A stretch of DNA of 16,680 bases from Phycisphaerae bacterium (GCA_020058145.1 JAGVEP010000134.1:1-16680), one strand, 5' to 3'; shown: positions 7,106-14,659, numbered from the stretch's first letter. Notes: a model not told the origin generated them from the letters alone. Numbers and translations are program-made.

Positions 7106-8296
7106 ATGGCGTCCGTCTGCTTCTACTTCCAAGTACACCAGCCTTTTCGTCTGCGGCGTTTTAGCATTTTCGACCGCGGGGCGGACTATTTTGACAATCC
7201 CGACAACCAGCAGCTCTTGCGCAAGGTCGCCCGGCAATGCTATTTGCCGGCAAATGCCGTACTGCTGGAGTTGATTGAGCGCCACGGGGGCGACTTCAAG
7301 GTCGCGTTCAGTCTCAGCGGGTTGGTGATCGAACAATTCCAGCGTTTCATGCCCGAAGTTCTGGAGTCGTTCCGCCGCCTGGCCGAAACGGGCGCGGTCG
7401 AGTTTCTGGCCGAGACGTACTACCATTCGCTGGCGTTTCTCTACTCGCGGCCGGAATTCACCGAGCAGGTCGAGCTGCACGACCAACTGATGCAGCGGCT
7501 CTTCGGGCACAAACCTACCGTCTTTCGCAATACCGAGCTGATCTACAACAATACCCTGGCGCGGGCCGTCGCCGAAATGGGCTATCGGGCCGTGCTTTGC
7601 GAGGGGGCGGATCATCTGCTCGGCTATCGCGCCCCCGCCTACCTCTATACTCCGCCCGGGGTGACCGGCCTGAAGCTCCTGTTGAAGAATTACAGACTTT
7701 CCGATGATATTGCCTTTCGTTTCAGCGACCGGAAATGGCCCGAGTGGCCGCTGACGACCGAGAAGTTTGCGCGCCGGGTTCACCAGGTCAATGGCAACGG
7801 CTACGTCGTCAACCTCTTTCTCGACTACGAGACCTTCGGCGAACACCAGTGGGCCGACAGCGGTATCTTCGAGTTCCTGCGGCACCTGCCCGAAGCGATC
7901 CTGGCGCTGCCGGACAACGACTTCATGACGCCCGGCGAGTGCGCCGCAGCCTATCCGGCCACCGAGGAATACGACGTGCCGCACATGATTTCGTGGGCGG
8001 ACACCGAACGCGACCTGTCGGCCTGGCTGGGCAACGCGATGCAGTCCAACGCGCTCCACGAACTCTACCGCCTCGAACCCCGCATCAAAGAGCGCGGCGA
8101 CGAGGCCTTGCTGCACGATTGGCGGCGACTCCAGACTTCGGACCACTTCTACTACATGTCGACGAAGCACTTCGCCGACGAGCAAGTACACAAGTACTTC
8201 AATCCCTACGATTCGCCCTACGACGCGTTCATCAATTTCATGAACGTGCTCGACAACCTGCGGGGCCGGTTGGGGGCCGGCAGCTCACGTCCCTAG
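7106..8296 (+). CDS. Glycoside hydrolase family 57, alpha-amylase-like
   Basis: Retaining alpha-glucan-active enzyme of 396 residues. The five conserved GH57 regions can be followed: FQVHQPFR (His-Gln-Pro at 11-13); AVEFLAETYYHS (Glu99); FRNTELIYNN with the expected nucleophile Glu144; LFLDYETFGEHQW with the expected acid/base Asp240; and ISWADTERDLSAWLGNAMQ from about 295. No signal peptide, so the protein is cytoplasmic. It resembles the roughly 400-residue enzymes that travel with a GT4 synthase, for example the methanogen type starting with a YFQVHQP motif, rather than the longer GH57 branching enzymes. Hydrolysis, transglucosylation or branching are all possible; partnership in glycogen metabolism with the upstream synthase is inferred from the 9-bp spacing. 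The TAG stop falls on the end of the inverted-repeat element at 8295-8452. Confidence 0.92.
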   Translation: MASVCFYFQVHQPFRLRRFSIFDRGADYFDNPDNQQLLRKVARQCYLPANAVLLELIERHGGDFKVAFSLSGLVIEQFQRFMPEVLESFRRLAETGAVEFLAETYYHSLAFLYSRPEFTEQVELHDQLMQRLFGHKPTVFRNTELIYNNTLARAVAEMGYRAVLCEGADHLLGYRAPAYLYTPPGVTGLKLLLKNYRLSDDIAFRFSDRKWPEWPLTTEKFARRVHQVNGNGYVVNLFLDYETFGEHQWADSGIFEFLRHLPEAILALPDNDFMTPGECAAAYPATEEYDVPHMISWADTERDLSAWLGNAMQSNALHELYRLEPRIKERGDEALLHDWRRLQTSDHFYYMSTKHFADEQVHKYFNPYDSPYDAFINFMNVLDNLRGRLGAGSSRP

Positions 8297-8452
8297 TGTA
8301 CTGCCTAGTACAAAACAGCACATAAGGTGGGTGGAGTGGGCGTCTCGCCGGGTGGAGTGGGCGTCTCGCCCGCGCCCCGGGCGGCCAAGATGGCCACCCC
8401 ACCCAGGCATGGCCACCCCACCCATGCGCTGATAATAGTGAGGCACTACACT
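8295..8452. repeat. 158-bp imperfect palindromic (MITE-like) element between convergent genes
   Basis: The ends are inverted repeats: AGTGTACTGCCT at 8295-8306 versus AGTGTAGTGCCT read on the other strand from 8452 to 8441 (11 of 12). The match resumes inward with CAGC-n-CAT and a GGTGGG stretch. Inside the left arm is an exact 21-bp tandem duplication (8329-8349 and 8350-8370, beginning GGGTGGAGTGGG). The right arm carries two copies of ATGGCCACCCCACCC (8390-8404 and 8409-8423), whose complement resembles the left-arm unit. The centre is GC-rich (about 8371-8389). The left end contains the GH57 stop TAG (8294-8296) and the right end contains the NUDIX stop (8446-8448). As RNA it could fold into a long hairpin and act as a two-way terminator. 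No transposase is encoded, and origin as a miniature mobile element is inference. Confidence 0.65.
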
Positions 8453-8847
8453 GGCAGACGCGTCAGCAGGGGGACAAACGCACGGTTGCTCGACAAAAGT
8501 TCGGGCAGTTCCAGGATTTCCGCCGGCGTACACCACCGCAGCTCGGCGACTTCGGCCGGGTTCGCCCGCAGGTGGTCGCCGCTGAGCTCTGCCAGCCAGT
8601 AGTGCAGTCGCAAGCGACCGTCGGGCCGCGTGTATTCCCACACCGGCCGCAGTGCCCGCACCTCCTCGCCGACTTCCTCCCGAAATTCCCGCACGACCGC
8701 CTCCGCTTGCGATTCCCCCGGCTCGACGGCCCCGCCCACGAAACCCCACGCCCCCGGTGCCACCACGCCCGCCGCCCGGCGGATCATGAGATAACGCCCT
8801 TCCCGTTGCACGACCACAACCACGCCGATGGTGAGGGACACGCTCAT
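8446..8847 (-). CDS. NUDIX hydrolase
   Basis: 133 residues containing a full Nudix box at residues 39-61: G39-X5-E45-X7-R53-E54-X2-E57-E58-X-G60, which binds the metal and cleaves a nucleoside diphosphate linked to another group. The N-terminal strand SLTIGVVVVVQREGRYLMIR and the PGAWGFVGG segment before the box are typical of MutT/NudC-like house-cleaning enzymes. The RLRLHYWLAELSG and AELRWCTPAEI segments complete the fold. The substrate cannot be assigned. ATG 8847 has no clear Shine-Dalgarno. The gene is divergent from hutU and convergent with GH57. Its last codons (LPV-stop) are supplied in part by the palindromic element's right end. Confidence 0.92.
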   Translation of the reverse strand: MSVSLTIGVVVVVQREGRYLMIRRAAGVVAPGAWGFVGGAVEPGESQAEAVVREFREEVGEEVRALRPVWEYTRPDGRLRLHYWLAELSGDHLRANPAEVAELRWCTPAEILELPELLSSNRAFVPLLTRLPV

Positions 8848-8893
8848 GCCGATGACATCTTAGCCGTTCCACCCACGCCCCGAAGCCACGCCG

Positions 8894-8926
8894 CGGGGTC
8901 TGGACCGAAACCCGGGGTCTGGACCG
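8894..8926. repeat. Pair of 14-bp direct repeats with internal dyad (possible operator)
   Basis: CGGGGTCTGGACCG occurs exactly twice, at 8894-8907 and 8913-8926, with a 19-bp period (just under two helical turns). Each copy contains the dyad GGTC-TG-GACC. A further GGTCC half-like sequence follows at about 8933. The pair lies between divergent NUDIX and hutU, about 32 bp upstream of the hutU TATAAT box, where a repressor or activator could bind. It could equally be a dispersed repeat. Confidence 0.4.
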
Positions 8927-8957
8927 CAACGTGGTCCGCGGATTCAGCCTCCTCGGC

Positions 8958-8963
8958 TATAAT
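8958..8963 (+). promoter_or_regulatory. Possible -10 box for hutU
   Basis: An exact TATAAT stands out in GC-rich surroundings, 35 bp before the hutU start codon. No recognisable -35 hexamer lies 16-18 bp upstream, so the promoter, if real, may need an activator; the repeated dyad just upstream is a candidate site. Confidence 0.4.
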
Positions 8964-8986
8964 GCGCGCGCGCTTCGACGAACGCC

Positions 8987-8992
8987 AGGAGG
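8987..8992 (+). promoter_or_regulatory. Strong ribosome-binding site of hutU
   Basis: AGGAGG, a full match to the anti-Shine-Dalgarno, ends 6 nt before ATG 8999 and fixes that start. Confidence 0.8.
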
Positions 8993-8998
8993 ATACGG

Positions 8999-10666
8999 AT
9001 GCCACTTGATTCTGCCGCTGCCCGCACCGTTCGCGCCCCGCGCGGCACGGCCCTGACCTGCAAGGGCTGGCCGCAGGAAGCGGCCCTGCGCATGCTCATG
9101 AACAACCTCGACCCGGAGGTCGCCGAAAAGCCGGACGAATTGATCGTCTACGGCGGCAGCGGCCGGGCGGCCCGGAGCTGGGCGGATTTCGACCGGATCG
9201 TCGCGACGCTCAAGCGGCTGGGTAGCGACGAAACTATGCTCGTGCAGTCCGGTCGGGCGGTGGGCGTACTCAAGACGCACCCCGATGCTCCGCGCGTGCT
9301 CATCAGCAACGCCATGCTCGTGCCGAAGTGGGCCACCTGGGACGAATTCCGCCGGCTCGAAGCTCTCGGCCTGACCATGTACGGCCAGATGACGGCTGGG
9401 AGTTGGATTTACATCGGCACGCAGGGCATTCTCCAGGGCACTTACGAGACTTTCGCCGCGTGCGCTCGCAACCGCTGCGGCGGCAGCCTGAAGGGTAAGC
9501 TGCTGGTGACGGGCGGGCTCGGCGGCATGGGCGGAGCCCAGCCGCTCGCCGCAACGTTCAACGGGGCCGCTTGTCTCGTCGCCGATGTTGATCGCACCCG
9601 CATCGAAAGACGCCTGCGCACGCGTTATTGCGACAAAATGACGCAAAATGTGGACGAGGCCCTCGACTGGGTGCTCCAGGCCAAGGCCCGTGGCGCGGCG
9701 TTATCCGTGGGCGTGGTCGCGAACGTCGCCGACGTGCTAAAGCTGCTCATCGAGCGGAACATCACGCCGGACGTGCTCACGGATCAGACCTCGGCGCACG
9801 ACCCACTCAACGGGTACGTGCCGAATGGGATGAACTACGACGCCGCGCTTGAACTGCGGCGGCGCGATCCGGATCGCTACGTGAAGGAGTCATTCCGCAC
9901 AATGGCGGAGCACATGCGGTCCATGCTGGAGCTTATGAGCCGCGGGGCGATCACGTTCGACTACGGCAACAACCTGCGTGGCCATGCACAGCAGGCCGGC
10001 GTTACCAACGCGTTCGATGTCCCTGGCTTCGTGCCCGAGTACATCCGCCCGCTCTTCTGCGAGGGCTCCGGGCCGTTCCGCTGGGCGGTTCTGTCCGGCG
10101 ATCCGGCGGACCTGCACGCCACGGATGAGGCGGTTCTGAGCACGTTTCCCGAGGAAGAGCACCTGTGCCGTTGGATTCGGCTGGCCCGGGAGAAGGTGGC
10201 GTTTCAAGGCCTGCCGGCGCGGATTTGCTGGCTCAAGTACGGCCAGCGGGCGAAGCTGGGCCGCGTGTTCAACGAGTTGGTGCGAACCGGCGCGGTCTCG
10301 GCCCCGATCGTCATCGGCCGCGACCACCTCGATTGCGGCTCGGTGGCCTCGCCCAACCGCGAGACGGAGGGCATGAAGGACGGTTCGGACGCCATCGCCG
10401 ACTGGCCGATGCTGAATGCCATGGCGAACACCGCGTGCGGCGCGACGTGGGTCTCGATCCACCACGGCGGCGGCGTCGGCATCGGCTATTCGCTGCACGC
10501 CGGCATGGTGATCGTCGCCGACGGCACGCCGGGCGCGGCCCGCCGGCTGGAGCGCGTGCTGACGGCCGACCCGGCGACTGGCATCATCCGGCACGCGGAC
10601 GCGGGGTATTTAGACGCACAATCCAACGCGGCCGCCTGGAGTGTCGACCTGGCTGCTGCGCGTTGA
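8999..10666 (+). CDS. hutU: Urocanate hydratase
   Basis: Converts urocanate to imidazolonepropionate, the second step of histidine degradation, using a tightly bound NAD+ as electrophile. 555 residues, the usual length. The N-terminal block LTCKGWPQEAALRMLMNNLD and ELIVYGGSGRAARSW are typical. The NAD-binding glycine stretch TGGLGGMGGAQP is at 171-182, and the active-site Cys446 lies in RDHLDCGSVASPNRETE. TDQTSAHDPLNGY and FDYGNNLRGHA are intact, so it should be active. The start is set by AGGAGG at 8987-8992. None of hutH, hutI, hutG or a hutC-like regulator is adjacent in this window, so the pathway genes must be elsewhere if complete. Convergent with the FG-GAP gene across a large inverted repeat. 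Confidence 0.97.
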   Translation: MPLDSAAARTVRAPRGTALTCKGWPQEAALRMLMNNLDPEVAEKPDELIVYGGSGRAARSWADFDRIVATLKRLGSDETMLVQSGRAVGVLKTHPDAPRVLISNAMLVPKWATWDEFRRLEALGLTMYGQMTAGSWIYIGTQGILQGTYETFAACARNRCGGSLKGKLLVTGGLGGMGGAQPLAATFNGAACLVADVDRTRIERRLRTRYCDKMTQNVDEALDWVLQAKARGAALSVGVVANVADVLKLLIERNITPDVLTDQTSAHDPLNGYVPNGMNYDAALELRRRDPDRYVKESFRTMAEHMRSMLELMSRGAITFDYGNNLRGHAQQAGVTNAFDVPGFVPEYIRPLFCEGSGPFRWAVLSGDPADLHATDEAVLSTFPEEEHLCRWIRLAREKVAFQGLPARICWLKYGQRAKLGRVFNELVRTGAVSAPIVIGRDHLDCGSVASPNRETEGMKDGSDAIADWPMLNAMANTACGATWVSIHHGGGVGIGYSLHAGMVIVADGTPGAARRLERVLTADPATGIIRHADAGYLDAQSNAAAWSVDLAAAR

Positions 10667-10669
10667 ATG

Positions 10670-10744
10670 AAACCACAGAGGCACAGAGGCACAGAGAGGA
10701 GCCACTTTGGGTTTCTTCTCTGTGCCTCTGCGCCTCTGTGGTTT
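10670..10744. terminator. Large inverted repeat between convergent genes (probable bidirectional terminator, repeat family)
   Basis: A 28-nt left arm (10670-10697) built of three 8-nt units of the type (C/G)CACAGAG faces a 28-nt right arm (10717-10744) that is its reverse complement at 27 of 28 positions. The loop is 19 nt. T-rich sequence flanks the right arm (TTTTCTTT) and A-rich sequence precedes the left arm. It starts 3 bp after the hutU stop and ends 16 bp before the stop end of the FG-GAP gene, ideal for terminating both. The CCACAGAG/GCACAGAG wording resembles intergenic repeats I recall from several GC-rich phyla, so it may be a dispersed element. Confidence 0.75.
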
Positions 10745-10760
10745 TCTTTGTGCGGATGCG

Positions 10761-13700
10761 CTAGTCCCCGCGGCCGTAGATCACGTACACCTCGCCCGCG
10801 TTGACGACGCCGTCCGGGTCAGCCAGCATGGCGCTCAAGGCGAAGTCGCCCTTGCCGTCGCCATCCAGGTCGCCCATGCCCACCACGCCTTGAGAGAACA
10901 CGGTCGTGCTGCCGTTGGCCGGATCCGTAGCGCTCACGGTCAGCCCCGCGGTCGGTTGTCCACCCAGGTAGTCGTCCGTCGCCCGGCCGAGGAACTTCGC
11001 ATATACCACGTCGATTTTCGTCGGCGACAACTCACTCAACTCAACCACTCCGGGGAGGCTGGGGCTGCCGTAGATCAGATATACCGCGCCGCGCCTCTGG
11101 TTTTCACCCGGAGCGGCAATGAGTAAATCCGCGTATCCGTCGTCGTCCACGTCATCAGCCCCGGAAACGTTGGCGCCCGCCAAGTCCCCGGGCGCGATAC
11201 CCTTGAAGCGGACGATGCGAGACGCTGGAATCGTACTGGGGGTCCAGCCCCCTTGTGGGCTCACGAGAGTTCGTGAGCCGAAAAGGAGAATCGCCTCCCC
11301 CGTGTCGCCGTTTGCCCCTTCGTTTCCGATGATGACGTCACCCAAGCCATCGCCGTTGACGTCCCCAGCATCGGCGAAGGACCGCGCCAGGCGGTCGCCG
11401 CTGCCTTCACCGCGGAGGAGCACACCGCGCAGACGCTGCGGGTCCCCCACGTCAAGCGCGAGCTGATCGAGCAGGTAGTCACCTTCGAGGCTCGTCCCGC
11501 GCCCGAACACGATGAAGATGCCTCCCACCTTCGGTCCGGTCCACGCTCCGCCGGTGCCGTCCGCGTTGATGTCGGCTGAGCCGACGGCAAAGTCGCGGAT
11601 CCCGTCGTCGCTCAGGTCCCCGAGCGCGCGGACGAAGCTGATCCGGGCGTCCGGGTGGGGGCCGACGATCTGCGCGACGCGGTCGACGTAGTAGGCCGCC
11701 GTGCCGACGCGGTAGACCCCGCTGTTACCATACACTGGGGAGTTGCAAGCAAGGCCAGGAACGCCCAGCACTCGCGCAGAATATCCTACTTCAAATGCCG
11801 CGTCCGCGCAGCCCGCGCCCGGCCAGTCGTAGATGAGATTGCGCACCTGAAAGAAATCGTCGGGGTTTTCGGGTGGTATCGGCGCGGGGTCAGCCCAGCC
11901 CAAGTCGCCCCACCAACTATCGTTGCCGCGGATGCAGCCAATGTCCTCAATGATGTACTGATGGGGCACCGGCATGGTCCAGTCCTTGCGCAGCTCGACG
12001 TTGGGGTCGAGCAACCATGCGACCAGGCTGGGATCCTGGGCATCCGGATGGGGCCAAGTTAGCGGCCGGCCAACCAGCTCGTAGTTCGGGTCGTTTGGAT
12101 CTCCGGGATTGTTGGGGTCGATTCCCCCAATCTCTTGTGGTTCAATCCAGAGCTGCGTCATTGTCGTCGGATACCCAGGCGTCCGGTTGTTCGTAGAGAG
12201 CTGGTAAACAACCCCAGACTTTGACCGGTTCCCAGGAAGCAACGGAACATTGTCGCCGTTCTTAAGCGCCGTCCGTTCCGGGGCGCTGATGTACAGCCAG
12301 TTGCCATCCGCACCCAGCGCTGTGCCAAAGCGATCATCCACCGTCTGGCCGATGATCCGAGCGCCGACGGAATCAGAATCCGGATAGACCTCGGCCGAAC
12401 TGGTTGCGTAAAACCCGGTCCAAACCAGGTCCCCGCCGCCCAGGCATATGATGAGATTGGGATCTGCCGGATCAACGTTCGGATCGCAGAAGGCGAACAT
12501 GCTAGGCGCGCCGTCGGGATCGCTGTAATAGCAGTCTGTACCCCAGTCGATCCACCAGCCTCGGTACTGGCAGTCGTCGTCCGGACACAGGAACGCATGG
12601 AAGCCGAGATTATAGGCCGTGATGTCAGACGTGCGGATATTGGCCAGCGGCGGGCGATTCTGCGGGTCCAAGAACGGGTCGAAGGTCTTGTAGCGGCTGC
12701 CGGTGTACTGATTCATGAAACCGCCCGGTCCCTGACCGCGGAAGATCAGGTCCCAGAGGATAATCACGTCCTCATAATCGACCTCTTCAACCTGATTCGG
12801 GTCATTCGGATCTACGCAGATCGCCGTCTGATCGGACGTCACGGAGTCGATGGCCCTAACCTCGATCACCGATGCACCCATGTCGTCGAACATCTGGCCC
12901 ACCTCGTGGAGGTCGACCACGCGGGCGCCCTTACGATTCAGGCGGTTCGGGTTCTTCAAAGTGACCGTCGAGCTGGAAACGATGACGATCCCGCCACTGG
13001 TGAATTGAGCCTGGTTCGGCGTCCAAACATCGGACATCTCCGAGCCGTCAACATCCTCCGAAGCATCGTAATCGAACTCCCCCATGTCTCCGAGCTCGCG
13101 GTCCGGGAACAGCTCGGGATGCTGGATAAACGGATTCCGGTTGCCCAGGCTGACTGATTCCACACGCGGGAAGCTGAAGACTAAGTCAGGGAGGCCATCG
13201 CCATCCATGTCGGGTACGACGGTCACGTCCGACATGCCCGCCGTCCACTTCACGCTCGCGCCGTTCGACGCGTTGGCCGAGACCGGCGTGCGTATGCCAG
13301 CGATCGTGATGCCCGGCTTTGAGGTACCGGCCGTGTTCAACCGAACCACTTTACGCAAGCGGCTCCCCGAGACAGCGCTTCCGTAAAACAGGTAGGCCTC
13401 GCCAAAACCTACGCCTTGATACTGGATAAGGCGCGGCTTCCCGAAGCGGGACACCACGAGCAGTTCACCAGCCCCGTCAGCATTCAGATCCGGGACACCG
13501 ACCATCGAGGAGCCAGCCAGGTCATTGAAGTTGAAGCCCTGAAGAATCGCACCCTTGCTTGGTGGGGCGTACGGATCGTTCGAGTCGCCGTTGTCATAAT
13601 TCGGGTCCGTCGGATCGAGGCGGTTCAGGTCGAACGTGCCGACCAGGCGGTTCGTGACCATGACCTGAATGGTCTTGGTCGTGTTGTTCGGGAGTTTGAC

Positions 13701-14645
13701 GCCGGCGTATTCTCGCGTCGGCGGCTCAACGCCGTCGGAGAGCACCACGAGGTAGTAGTAGGTGCCCGCGTTGATCGAGATCGTGGGATTGAAAGTGTGG
13801 ACGGGTCCGTTCGGGTCATTCGGCTCCAGCGTGGTTTCGTTCAGCAGAATGCCGGCAAAGCTGTTGTCCGGGTTTTGATCGGTGTCGAGCAGGATTTTGA
13901 CCGTGTGCGGGGTGTTGTCGCTGGTCTCGAATCTGACGGACAGCGTGCCGGGACTGATGAGCCGATCGTCATTGGGGTCGGTCCACGCCACGAGGGTCGG
14001 CGCAACTGCGTCGATCGTCAGCAGGCCCGTCGCATAGTCGATTTTTTGGTCACCCGAGGTGGTGCGGGAGCGCAAACCAATCAGGAACGCGGCCACGTCA
14101 TTGCGGCCCCCGGCGCTAAGCCGACCCTGGTCCTCGGCTTCCTGTGTGTCATACTGGACCGTGCGGGTTCCGGTCTGCACGGCGAGATCGGCCACTTTCA
14201 TCGGGTCGCCGGTCGGTTGGCCGTTCGGATCAACGTACGAAAGGACCAATTCGAGGCTGCCGACGAGTCCGCGGGCGTCGGTGAGCTTGTAGGTGACGTT
14301 GATTTTCGCGCCGGGCCGCACGCCCAGTGGGGTCAGCGGCGCGCTGAAGCGGATGGAATAGTCGGCCGTAGACCCGCCACCACTGCTTCCCCCGCTCCCA
14401 CCACTGCCGCCGCTGCCGCTGTCCCCCTGATTCGCATTACTGTCCGTGATCGGGGGCGGCGGAATCGGTCGCACGCCTCCGGTTGTGGTCGTCGAGTTCG
14501 TATCCGTGGTGGTCGTCTGATTCGTGTCCGAAACTTGGTTCGGCACCTGCGGCTGTGGACAGCCGCCAAACAGAATTACGCCCAACAGGCACGAAACAGT
14601 CAGGCTAACGGCGGCTGGCACGGTTACGGGGCGACGGAGTGGCAT
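10761..14645 (-). CDS. Giant FG-GAP (integrin-alpha-like beta-propeller) repeat lipoprotein
   Basis: 1294 residues from ATG 14645, chosen because GGAGGT (complement 14654-14659) sits 8 nt upstream and a lipoprotein signal follows: MPLRRP, a hydrophobic stretch, then FGGC with Cys29 as the likely lipidated residue. Next is a flexible linker (runs of Thr at about 43-55, Pro-Pro-Pro-Pro, then Gly/Ser at 75-92), then a beta-sandwich-like region (about 95-340). After that come FG-GAP units with calcium-binding loops: PDLNADGAGE (~385), PDMDGDGLPD (~478), GDLSDDGIRD (~1009), DINADGTGG (~1025), GDVNGDGLGD (~1094), DDVDDDGYAD (~1164) and GDLDGDGKGD (~1257). Each has nearby blade strands such as GAVYLIYG. 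About nine Cys and frequent Asp-Pro-Asn motifs lie in the long middle segment (about 530-980). It is probably a cell-surface or periplasmic adhesion or scaffold protein; ligand unknown. A longer in-frame start at 14732 lacks a signal-like N-terminus. Seems monocistronic. Confidence 0.85.
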   Translation of the reverse strand: MPLRRPVTVPAAVSLTVSCLLGVILFGGCPQPQVPNQVSDTNQTTTTDTNSTTTTGGVRPIPPPPITDSNANQGDSGSGGSGGSGGSSGGGSTADYSIRFSAPLTPLGVRPGAKINVTYKLTDARGLVGSLELVLSYVDPNGQPTGDPMKVADLAVQTGTRTVQYDTQEAEDQGRLSAGGRNDVAAFLIGLRSRTTSGDQKIDYATGLLTIDAVAPTLVAWTDPNDDRLISPGTLSVRFETSDNTPHTVKILLDTDQNPDNSFAGILLNETTLEPNDPNGPVHTFNPTISINAGTYYYLVVLSDGVEPPTREYAGVKLPNNTTKTIQVMVTNRLVGTFDLNRLDPTDPNYDNGDSNDPYAPPSKGAILQGFNFNDLAGSSMVGVPDLNADGAGELLVVSRFGKPRLIQYQGVGFGEAYLFYGSAVSGSRLRKVVRLNTAGTSKPGITIAGIRTPVSANASNGASVKWTAGMSDVTVVPDMDGDGLPDLVFSFPRVESVSLGNRNPFIQHPELFPDRELGDMGEFDYDASEDVDGSEMSDVWTPNQAQFTSGGIVIVSSSTVTLKNPNRLNRKGARVVDLHEVGQMFDDMGASVIEVRAIDSVTSDQTAICVDPNDPNQVEEVDYEDVIILWDLIFRGQGPGGFMNQYTGSRYKTFDPFLDPQNRPPLANIRTSDITAYNLGFHAFLCPDDDCQYRGWWIDWGTDCYYSDPDGAPSMFAFCDPNVDPADPNLIICLGGGDLVWTGFYATSSAEVYPDSDSVGARIIGQTVDDRFGTALGADGNWLYISAPERTALKNGDNVPLLPGNRSKSGVVYQLSTNNRTPGYPTTMTQLWIEPQEIGGIDPNNPGDPNDPNYELVGRPLTWPHPDAQDPSLVAWLLDPNVELRKDWTMPVPHQYIIEDIGCIRGNDSWWGDLGWADPAPIPPENPDDFFQVRNLIYDWPGAGCADAAFEVGYSARVLGVPGLACNSPVYGNSGVYRVGTAAYYVDRVAQIVGPHPDARISFVRALGDLSDDGIRDFAVGSADINADGTGGAWTGPKVGGIFIVFGRGTSLEGDYLLDQLALDVGDPQRLRGVLLRGEGSGDRLARSFADAGDVNGDGLGDVIIGNEGANGDTGEAILLFGSRTLVSPQGGWTPSTIPASRIVRFKGIAPGDLAGANVSGADDVDDDGYADLLIAAPGENQRRGAVYLIYGSPSLPGVVELSELSPTKIDVVYAKFLGRATDDYLGGQPTAGLTVSATDPANGSTTVFSQGVVGMGDLDGDGKGDFALSAMLADPDGVVNAGEVYVIYGRGD
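11238..11279. repeat. Two adjacent hairpins embedded in the FG-GAP coding sequence
   Basis: GGGGG-TCCAG-CCCCC (11238-11252) is followed 5 nt later by a perfect 9-bp stem GGCTCACGA-GAGT-TCGTGAGCC (11258-11279). They are translated leftward in frame as GSRTLVSPQGGWTP, between a blade-ending ILLFG and the next repeat. The same blade junction elsewhere in this protein lacks such symmetry. An in-frame inserted palindromic repeat is one explanation. Confidence 0.55.
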
Positions 14646-14653
14646 GTACGGAT

Positions 14654-14659
14654 ACCTCC
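14654..14659 (-). promoter_or_regulatory. Ribosome-binding site fixing the FG-GAP lipoprotein start
   Basis: Read leftward this is GGAGGT, 8 nt before ATG 14645. It decides against the upstream in-frame ATG at 14732, which would add 29 residues ahead of the lipoprotein signal. Confidence 0.75.

Noticed and set aside
5933..8191. A 752-codon leftward open frame antisense to the glycosyltransferase and GH57 genes
   Set aside because: It lies entirely opposite two genes with clear catalytic motifs. Long antisense frames are expected when third positions are strongly GC-rich, and its translation shows no recognisable domain.
8295..8452. The tandem repeats as a CRISPR array
   Set aside because: Only two copies of each unit, directly adjacent or 4 bp apart, with no unique spacers and no cas genes nearby.
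10761..10770. The C-terminal Arg-Gly-Asp of the FG-GAP protein as an integrin-binding signal
   Set aside because: Three residues at the end of a blade motif (VIYGRGD) are easily produced by chance in an Asp/Gly-rich repeat protein; nothing else supports host-cell binding.
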